Positions 58,509 through 64,000 of a stretch of DNA of 64,000 bases are shown here, one piece after another. The notes beneath the pieces were generated by a model. The model ran no database searches. It had not been told where the DNA came from and saw nothing but the letters and a program-made list of their open reading frames with translations. Source of the DNA: Selenomonas sp. AE3005 (GTDB lineage: Bacteria > Bacillota > Negativicutes > Selenomonadales > Selenomonadaceae); contig NZ_CAJODG010000023.1 of assembly GCF_905233635.1 (NCBI RefSeq), positions 1 to 64,000 on the forward strand. Reading direction: 5' to 3'. How positions within the stretch are numbered: position 1 is the first letter of the stretch; each line of letters opens with the position of its first letter. A program made the position numbers and the translations under genes.

Positions 58509-58580
58509 AGCCCGGAATAACTATCCGCGCGTTCAGGCAAACCTGCCAAACGCTGTGGAAATATTTATTCCGGGCTTTTT
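58509..58580 (-). terminator. Terminator of the terC-htpX operon
   Basis: AAGCCCGGAATAA (58509-58521) pairs with TTATTCCGGGCTT (58566-58578), enclosing a second small hairpin. T-rich on both flanks. Confidence 0.8.
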
Positions 58581-58589
58581 TTGCTTTTT

Positions 58590-59438
58590 TTATCTGCCGC
58601 TTGCCTGAGCGCGCAAACGGGCAATGCGTTCACTTGTCTGCGGATGAGTGCTGAACAGCTTGCTCATGGTAGAGCCAATACCGCTGAACGGATTGATGAT
58701 GAACATGTGAGCTGTAGCCGGCGTGGCGTCCTGCATCTGCCGCCCGTTCAGAGCGTAATACTCGATTTTTTCCAGAGCATCAGCCAGATAGTTGGCATTG
58801 CCGCAAATCTCAGCGCCATCATGGTCGGCTTCATACTCCCGGGAACGGGAAATAGCCATCTGAATCAGGCTGGCAGCCAAAGGCGCGAGAATGACCATCA
58901 AAAGCGCTGCAATCGGATTTCCGCCTTCATCATCATCACTGCGGCCGCCGAAGAAGGCAAAGAACTGGGCCGTATAAGTGATAACCGTAGCCATCATCGC
59001 GGCAATCGTGCCCGTCAGGATATCACGGTTCTTCACATGCGCCAGCTCGTGGCCCAGAACGCCGGACAGCTCGTTGTAATCCAGGGCCCGCATAATCCCC
59101 GTAGTCACCGCCACGGCTGCATGGGACGGATTACGGCCTGTCGCAAAGGCATTGGGCGTATCCTCGTTGATGATGTACACACGCGGCATGGGCAATTCTG
59201 CATTAGCGGCTAAGTTTTCCACCAGACCGTACAGCTGGGGAGCATCCTCCCGGCTCACTTCCTGAGCATTGTACATTTTCAGCACCATGGAATCGCTGAA
59301 CCAATAGGAAAAGAAGTTCATCCCCAAAGAGATAATCAGCATAATCATCATGCCGCCCTTGCCGCCCACAAGACCGCCGATAAAAATCATGATGGCGCCC
59401 AGCAGCACCATTAACATCAAGGTTTTCAGGTTATTCAT
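58590..59438 (-). CDS. htpX: Membrane zinc metalloprotease HtpX
   Basis: A 282-residue M48 protease of the inner membrane, involved in quality control of membrane proteins. Helices at about 5-45 and 145-200, active site GHELAHVKNRD (His130, Glu131, His134) and the third-ligand region 'SREYEADHDGAEI'. The ATG at 59438 lies inside the end of terC (8-base overlap), so translation is coupled and the gene falls under the terC riboswitch. Confidence 0.95.
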   Translation of the reverse strand: MNNLKTLMLMVLLGAIMIFIGGLVGGKGGMMIMLIISLGMNFFSYWFSDSMVLKMYNAQEVSREDAPQLYGLVENLAANAELPMPRVYIINEDTPNAFATGRNPSHAAVAVTTGIMRALDYNELSGVLGHELAHVKNRDILTGTIAAMMATVITYTAQFFAFFGGRSDDDEGGNPIAALLMVILAPLAASLIQMAISRSREYEADHDGAEICGNANYLADALEKIEYYALNGRQMQDATPATAHMFIINPFSGIGSTMSKLFSTHPQTSERIARLRAQASGR

Positions 59439-60153
59439 TTTCTGTCACTCCTAACTTTTCTTCTTTTTCATAGCGTTTGTTCAAATAATAACCGAGACCT
59501 AAAACAATTACCACAAAGCAGACCTTCATTTCCAGAGCATAAGGAGCAAAATACATGCCCAGCCCCTTGTCGGCCACCATCAACGCTGCCGCCGTCCAGC
59601 CAAGAATAGCCGCGCCGCCGTAGATGAGAGCAGGCAGCTTCTGCATGAGCTTCAGGAAAATCTGTGCTCCGAAAAGCACGATGGGGATAGATATCAGCAG
59701 GCCGCAGATAATCAGGCTCCACTTGCCTTCCGGCACGGTATTGGCCACCCCGGCCAAGGATAGGATATTATCAATGCTCATGATGAAGTCAGCCACGAGA
59801 ATCGTCCGCACCGCTGCACCGAAACTTGCCGGAGCAGCACCGCCTTCCTTATCGTTATCCTTGTGGTCTGTCAGCAGTTTCACGGCAATATAGAGCAGTG
59901 CCGCACCGCCGACAAACTCGATATAGGGCGCCGCCAGCACACTGGTGGCAAAGAGCGTACACACAATGCGGATAAACACCGCACCGAAACCGCCGATAAA
60001 AATCGCCTTTTTGCGATTATGTGCCGGCAGGTTCTGGCAGGCCAGCGCAATGAGTATCGCATTATCCCCCGACAGCAGAATATCCAGCAGTAAAATCCCC
60101 GAAAAAGCTGCCAGCCACTCAGGACTAAACATCCCTGCAAATAAAGTTTCCAT
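59431..60153 (-). CDS. TerC family membrane protein (probable Mn2+ exporter)
   Basis: 240 residues from ATG at 60153, with GGAGA some 12 bases upstream. Seven helices; the twin acidic motifs 'LDILLSGDNAILIALAC' (near 25) and 'VADFIMSIDNILSLAGV' (near 125) are the metal-site signature of TerC/Alx/MeeF proteins. A yybP-ykoY riboswitch directly upstream makes manganese export, perhaps to load exported proteins, the likely role. Co-transcribed with htpX. Confidence 0.92.
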   Translation of the reverse strand: METLFAGMFSPEWLAAFSGILLLDILLSGDNAILIALACQNLPAHNRKKAIFIGGFGAVFIRIVCTLFATSVLAAPYIEFVGGAALLYIAVKLLTDHKDNDKEGGAAPASFGAAVRTILVADFIMSIDNILSLAGVANTVPEGKWSLIICGLLISIPIVLFGAQIFLKLMQKLPALIYGGAAILGWTAAALMVADKGLGMYFAPYALEMKVCFVVIVLGLGYYLNKRYEKEEKLGVTENE

Positions 60154-60184
60154 ATCTTTCGTCAATCTCCTTTTTATAAATTCA

Positions 60185-60332
60185 TTATACCAAAAAGACC
60201 TTGCCTTACACTTCGCCCACAGGCTGCTGTAAGACAAGGTCTCGCTTACTAAATATAGCCGGTCATACCGGGTGCTGCGCACCGTACTGACGATATCTGA
60301 CCGTTCAGCTACTCCCCTTGTACGGGATTCAT
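60185..60332 (-). promoter_or_regulatory. yybP-ykoY (Mn2+) riboswitch upstream of terC
   Basis: On the minus strand the RNA carries the hallmark GGGGAGUAGCUG (complement at 60306-60317), later GUACGGUG...CCGGUAUGACCGGCU, and the closing GAGACCUUGUCUUAC...GUAAGGCAAGGUCU followed by a T run (about 60189-60240). That last hairpin looks like the expression platform (terminator), with high Mn2+ expected to favour expression of terC-htpX. The conserved GGGGAGUAG together with TerC downstream makes the call strong. Confidence 0.85.
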
Positions 60333-60338
60333 ACGCTT

Positions 60339-60366
60339 AGTTTACCATAACCAAGCGAAATGTCAA
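60339..60366 (-). promoter_or_regulatory. Promoter of the riboswitch-terC-htpX unit
   Basis: Minus strand: consensus -35 TTGACA (60366-60361), 16-base spacer, -10 TAAACT (60344-60339); start near 60332, immediately before the riboswitch. It lies in the 40 bases after gyrB. Confidence 0.65.
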
Positions 60367-60377
60367 TTAAAAAAAGA

Positions 60378-62372
60378 TTAAATATCGAGGTTGCGCACCA
60401 GTTTGGCATTTTCTTCGATGAACTGACGGCGCGGCTCAACCTTGTCGCCCATCAAAATAGTGAAGAGTTCATCAGCGGCCTCAGCATCGGCCATTTCCAC
60501 GCGGAGCATGGTGCGTCCGGCAGGGTCCATGGTCGTTTCCCAGAGCTGTTCCGGGTTCATTTCGCCCAGACCTTTGTAGCGCTGGACAGTGCTGCCGTCA
60601 CGGCCTACTTCGTCGAGTTTCTTAGCCAGCTCTTCATCGCTGTAGGTATACCAATGCTTCTTGCCCTTGCGAATCTGATAGAGCGGCGGCTGGGCAATGA
60701 ACACATGACCGTGCTCAATCAGCGGTTTCATATAGCGATAGAGGAAGGTGAGGAGCAGTGTACGGATATGGGCACCGTCCACATCGGCATCTGTCATGAT
60801 GATGATTTTGCCATAACGTCGCTTAGAGAGGTCAAACTCGTCACTGATACCAGTACCAAAGGCCGTAATCATCGTACGGATTTCGGCGTTGGCAAAAATC
60901 TTATCAAGGCGCGCTTTTTCGACGTTCAAAATCTTACCACGCAGCGGCAGAATGGCCTGGAAACGACGGTCACGCCCCTGCTTGGCAGAACCGCCTGCCG
61001 AGTCACCCTCGACGAGGTAAATTTCGGCCATTTCCGGGTCCTTGACCGAGCAGTCAGCAAGTTTGCCGGGCAGGCTCGATACTTCCAAAGCATTTTTGCG
61101 GCGCGTCAGTTCACGGGCCTTACGGGCAGCTTCACGGGCCCGGGCAGCCATGATGGCCTTTTCGATAAATTTCTTGGTAATGACGGGATTTTCCTCAAAG
61201 TATTCGGACAGACCTTCCGTCACGATGGAGTCCACGATGCCGCGGACTTCACTGTTGCCGAGCTTGGTCTTGGTCTGGCCTTCAAACTGCGGGTCACGCA
61301 CCTTCAGGCTGATAACTGCCGTAAGGCCTTCGCGTACATCATCGCCGGAGAGATTGTCGTCCTTATCTTTGAGGATATTCTGTTTACGGGCAAAGTCGTT
61401 GGCCGCACGCGTCAGCGCCAGTTTGAAACCGGCCAGGTGCGTGCCGCCTTCTTCGGTGTTGATATTATTGACAAAGGAGTAGATATTCTCCTGATAGCTG
61501 TCATTGTACTGCAGGGCAATTTCCACGACAGTATCGTCCTTGGTGCCGTTGAAGTAAATCGGCTCGGGATTGATTTTTTCCTTCTTGCGGTTGAGATGTT
61601 CAACAAAGGAGCTGATGCCGCCTTCGAAATGGAACTTCTCACTCCTGAGTTCCTCGCCGCGTTCATCATTAAGGACAATGGTAATACCGTGGTTCAGGAA
61701 AGCCAGCTCACGCAGGCGATGTTTCAGCGTATCAAAGCTGTAAGTGGTCACAGAGAAAATTTCCGGGTCCGGTACGAAATGTACACGGGTTCCCGTGATT
61801 TCCGTTTCCCCGGTAACATGGAGCTTTTCCACGGTTTCACCGCGCTTGAAGGAGATTTCGTGGATTTTGCCGTCACGCTTAACCTGTACTTCCATAGAAG
61901 TGGACAAAGCATTAACAACGGACACACCTACACCGTGCAGACCGCCGGATACCTTATAGCCGTCACCGCCGAACTTACCGCCGGCATGGAGTACCGTCAG
62001 TACGACTTCTACAGCAGGCATGCCGCTTTCGTGCATATCGACAGGGATACCGCGGCCATTATCCGTAACGGTAATGCTGTTATCCCGATGGATGGTTACG
62101 TCGATTTTATCGCAGTAACCGGCCAAAGCCTCGTCGATAGAGTTGTCCACGACTTCATACACCAAATGATGCAGGCCGCGTTCCGAGGTGCTGCCGATGT
62201 ACATGCCCGGACGCATGCGAACAGCCTCCAGCCCTTCCAGAATCTGAATCTGTTCGGCACCGTAATCTGCATCTACTGCCGTTACCTCGGCACTGCTCTC
62301 ATCGGTATGGATTTCTACACCGCTGGTGTCCACCATATCATCAAGCTCCAGATTTTCGTTATCATTTGCCAT
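60378..62372 (-). CDS. gyrB: DNA gyrase subunit B
   Basis: 664 residues. The GHKL ATPase domain has 'VYEVVDNSIDEALAGYCDKIDV' (N-box) and 'GRGIPVDMHESG' and 'GGLHGVGVSVVNALS' (G boxes); the TOPRIM domain has EGDSAGGSAKQGRDRRFQ and IIMTDADVDGAHI; the C-terminus ends 'YKGLGEMNPEQLWETTMDPAGRTML'. About 20-30 residues of extra acidic N-terminus precede the domain. Part of the recF-dciA-remB-gyrB leftward operon. Confidence 0.97.
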   Translation of the reverse strand: MANDNENLELDDMVDTSGVEIHTDESSAEVTAVDADYGAEQIQILEGLEAVRMRPGMYIGSTSERGLHHLVYEVVDNSIDEALAGYCDKIDVTIHRDNSITVTDNGRGIPVDMHESGMPAVEVVLTVLHAGGKFGGDGYKVSGGLHGVGVSVVNALSTSMEVQVKRDGKIHEISFKRGETVEKLHVTGETEITGTRVHFVPDPEIFSVTTYSFDTLKHRLRELAFLNHGITIVLNDERGEELRSEKFHFEGGISSFVEHLNRKKEKINPEPIYFNGTKDDTVVEIALQYNDSYQENIYSFVNNINTEEGGTHLAGFKLALTRAANDFARKQNILKDKDDNLSGDDVREGLTAVISLKVRDPQFEGQTKTKLGNSEVRGIVDSIVTEGLSEYFEENPVITKKFIEKAIMAARAREAARKARELTRRKNALEVSSLPGKLADCSVKDPEMAEIYLVEGDSAGGSAKQGRDRRFQAILPLRGKILNVEKARLDKIFANAEIRTMITAFGTGISDEFDLSKRRYGKIIIMTDADVDGAHIRTLLLTFLYRYMKPLIEHGHVFIAQPPLYQIRKGKKHWYTYSDEELAKKLDEVGRDGSTVQRYKGLGEMNPEQLWETTMDPAGRTMLRVEMADAEAADELFTILMGDKVEPRRQFIEENAKLVRNLDI

Positions 62373-62393
62373 GAATATTCTTCGCTCCCATCA

Positions 62394-62711
62394 TCAAAGC
62401 TCTGCCTCTTCCGCCACAAGTTCGGAAAGGTCCTTATCACTATCCATTGTATCGTAAATCATCTGCGACCGCCGCTTTAAAGTCCACGGTGAAATAGCCG
62501 ACAGATAAGTTTTGTCATCAGTAATAATCAGGGACTTGCACGCCCCGTCATTGTTCTTTATTTCAGCCGGCAAGGTGTTTACCAGACGGCCTGCCGCCTG
62601 TTCCCTATTCAAAAATTCACTGCCTGTTCCCTTGGCAAAGATAGCATAATCATGAATAGCCACCACTTCCTTGGTGCGCACAGATATGCCATTACCCAAA
62701 TGGAGAAACAT
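62394..62711 (-). CDS. remB: RemB/YaaB-like regulatory protein (DUF370)
   Basis: 105 residues from ATG at 62711 (GGAGG at 6 bases). MFLHLGNGISVRTKEVVAIHDYAIFAKGTGS is the typical DUF370 N-terminus; a longer tail follows. It lies between recF/dciA and gyrB, the same place as in Bacillus (yaaB), which supports the name. RemA relatives bind DNA and activate matrix genes; RemB function is less clear. Confidence 0.87.
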   Translation of the reverse strand: MFLHLGNGISVRTKEVVAIHDYAIFAKGTGSEFLNREQAAGRLVNTLPAEIKNNDGACKSLIITDDKTYLSAISPWTLKRRSQMIYDTMDSDKDLSELVAEEAEL

Positions 62712-62724
62712 CACTTGCCTCCTT

Positions 62725-63675
62725 TTAACTGCCTTGCCTGCGTTTACCCAGTTTTATCACATCGTAGCGCCGGGGTGCTTTATAATCACGTGGCCGATGC
62801 AGGTCAAACCGCAAATCATAGATTGTTCTGGTGATATTATCTTCGTTCAGCTGTTCCGGCGGCAAACAGCGATAAAGCATAACCAGAGTTTTGGCCTTCA
62901 TACTTTTGGTATCACCGGCCTCCACTTCCGCGGCCAGCTGCTGTACCATTGCGGCCCGCTGTTCATTGATGATTTTTGGGGTACACAGAGGCACAAATTC
63001 ATGCACTTCCTTGTACCTTGCCCAAGGCATATCTCTGAGCACCTGACGTACAGCGGCTGTAACCTGCTCCCGTTCCCTGCGGCTGCATTCCGGACACAGT
63101 TTTGACTCCGGCTCCATCAGCCGGCCGCACTCCGGGCATTTTTGCCAATTGCTCTGCTTACGCAGCTTTTGCATTTGCAGGTATTTGCGGTAGACATTGC
63201 CGGCAGCTGTGCCAATTTCCGCGTCACTGGCCTGGGCAGCCAGCTGTTCAGCCTGCTGCATTTCCACTGGTGACAGGGGAACTTTACGCCGCTGGGCACC
63301 GAGATTTTCCTCTTTTTCCTGCTGAGCCAGCCTGATTTCCTCTAGCCCCTCAGTATCGGCTTTATCCCAACGCTTGCCGAAAACCACCTTGGTTATCATC
63401 TTTTGCCCGGCAAAGTTATTGACCTGCTGGACTATCTGCGGCATCATCATCTGCAATTCATTGCGCAGGGCAGCATTATCGCTATAGAGATACAGTACAT
63501 CCTTGCGAATCCCCTGCACCTCCGTATTGCGGGCGATAAACTCCCCCACAATATCCGGCCAATGCCAAAGTACCCAGTGCATATAGTACTTCAATTCTGC
63601 CGGCTTACCCATATGGTGGATGGTCTTTTTGATAATGGTGTCCGGACGTTCCAGTCCCGGTGTACGCCTTGCCAT
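62725..63675 (-). CDS. DciA-like DUF721 protein with a zinc ribbon
   Basis: 316 residues. The N-terminal DUF721/DciA domain (about 12-105: 'LKYYMHWVLWHWPDIVGEFIARNTEVQGIRKDVLYLYSDNAALRNELQMMMPQIVQQVN') is the region known to load replicative helicase in many bacteria. A charged, Gln-rich helix follows, then a CxxC...CxxC zinc ribbon (CPECGRL ... CPECS, about 178-195) and a basic C-terminal part. This is much longer than the usual 100-180 residues. Position between recF and gyrB is typical. Confidence 0.82.
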   Translation of the reverse strand: MARRTPGLERPDTIIKKTIHHMGKPAELKYYMHWVLWHWPDIVGEFIARNTEVQGIRKDVLYLYSDNAALRNELQMMMPQIVQQVNNFAGQKMITKVVFGKRWDKADTEGLEEIRLAQQEKEENLGAQRRKVPLSPVEMQQAEQLAAQASDAEIGTAAGNVYRKYLQMQKLRKQSNWQKCPECGRLMEPESKLCPECSRREREQVTAAVRQVLRDMPWARYKEVHEFVPLCTPKIINEQRAAMVQQLAAEVEAGDTKSMKAKTLVMLYRCLPPEQLNEDNITRTIYDLRFDLHRPRDYKAPRRYDVIKLGKRRQGS

Positions 63676-63679
63676 GCTG

Positions 63680-64000
63680 TTACCTCGTAATCACCCCGGC
63701 CGCCACCCGGTAATAAGTACCGATTTTTTCAGACGGGAAATAGGCCTCGTCTGTGGCTGTAATCATAGTCTGAATCCGCTCATGACGAATGAATTCCAGT
63801 AACTTTGTCCGCCTTGATACATCAAGCTCACTCATCACATCGTCCAGCAGCAGTACAGGATATTCCCCCGTTTCCGAGCGCAAAAATTCCAGCTCTGCTA
63901 ATTTGAGCGACAGTACACCAGTACGCTGTTGTCCCTGTGAGCCGAAGGAACGCAGATTTATCCCATTTACGGTCAAAATTATATCGTCCAAATGCGGCCC
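63680..64000 (-). CDS. recF: RecF recombination protein, C-terminal part (runs off the window)
   Basis: The frame is open from the window end to a stop at 63680, giving the last 106 residues. It holds GPHLDDIIL, 'SFGSQGQQRTGVLSLKLAEL' (the ABC-type signature SxGxQR) and 'GEYPVLLLDDVMSELD' (Walker B with Asp-Asp), the standard RecF C-terminal motifs. It overlaps nothing and lies 4 bases before the dciA start. dnaN and dnaA are expected beyond 64000. Confidence 0.95.
   Translation of the reverse strand, partial: GPHLDDIILTVNGINLRSFGSQGQQRTGVLSLKLAELEFLRSETGEYPVLLLDDVMSELDVSRRTKLLEFIRHERIQTMITATDEAYFPSEKIGTYYRVAAGVITR

Noticed and set aside
60360..62480. Long open frame opposite gyrB
   Set aside because: Same reason; gyrB itself has every expected motif.

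Overview
The window reads as chromosomal DNA of a diderm Firmicute (Negativicutes, most likely a Selenomonas-type member of the Selenomonadaceae). This is inference from gene content. Gram-negative-envelope functions (type I secretion with a periplasmic adaptor, a phosphoheptose-isomerase-like SIS protein, a phosphoethanolamine transferase, TerC) sit beside Firmicute traits: an LCP-family protein, RemB between recF and gyrB, and strong GGAGG ribosome sites. No rRNA, tRNA, CRISPR array or complete insertion sequence was seen.

Layout. 1-168: 5' end of an AAA ATPase leaving the window. 305-11131: a type I secretion operon (ABC, HlyD adaptor, ABC) and its probable cargo, a 1659-residue repeat protein with one RTX nonapeptide. 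11336-15086: phosphomannomutase-type enzyme, SIS protein, three small or secreted proteins of unknown role and a tiny hydrophobic-peptide locus. 15191-18624: an intergenic repeat, a membrane-anchored MutS-family ATPase and an AGCS amino-acid symporter. 18763-23367: an RpiR regulator and a lactose/cellobiose-family PTS operon with a GH1 6-phospho-beta-glucosidase. 23449-27421: two secreted peptidoglycan enzymes (a VanX-YkuD fusion and SH3-NlpC/P60) and an autoregulated-looking Fic protein. 27693-36635: amino-acid exporters (ThrE type, AzlC, a distant AzlD), an ATPase-like/dicarboxylate-symporter fusion coupled to a signal-peptide methyltransferase-like protein, a nitroreductase, and panF-yhdT. 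36655-41959: carbonic anhydrase, an ATPase, a frameshifted phosphoethanolamine transferase with a G8 tract, a secreted protein and YitT. 42243-45875: the fructose operon (DeoR regulator, 1-phosphofructokinase, FruABC). 46043-51693: an unknown protein ending inside a repeat, a zinc-ligand-less cytidine deaminase homologue, MgtC, a DnaA-box cluster, CYTH, LCP and malic enzyme. 51774-53224: an AbiE-type toxin-antitoxin pair. 53465-64000: gyrA, a second tiny hydrophobic-peptide locus, Ppx/GppA, threonine-synthase-like protein, a probable orphan small RNA, terC-htpX under a yybP-ykoY (Mn2+) riboswitch, then gyrB, remB, dciA and recF (truncated), which is the dnaA-proximal block.

Most interesting signals. 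(1) Two related loci (about 12.9-13.2 kb and 56.0-56.3 kb) encode 20-22 residue hydrophobic peptides, with a convergent promoter on the other strand and a shared bidirectional terminator: the layout of a type I toxin-antitoxin. (2) A consensus promoter, two hairpins and a terminator form an orphan sRNA candidate at 58361-58482. (3) G8 tracts lie in the phosphoethanolamine transferase gene (out of frame) and in fic (in frame), suggesting phase variation. (4) A dense DnaA-box cluster lies away from the gyrase/recF block. (5) A TTATAACG-ended, hairpin-rich repeat family is scattered between genes, and one copy supplies the stop codon of a neighbouring gene.
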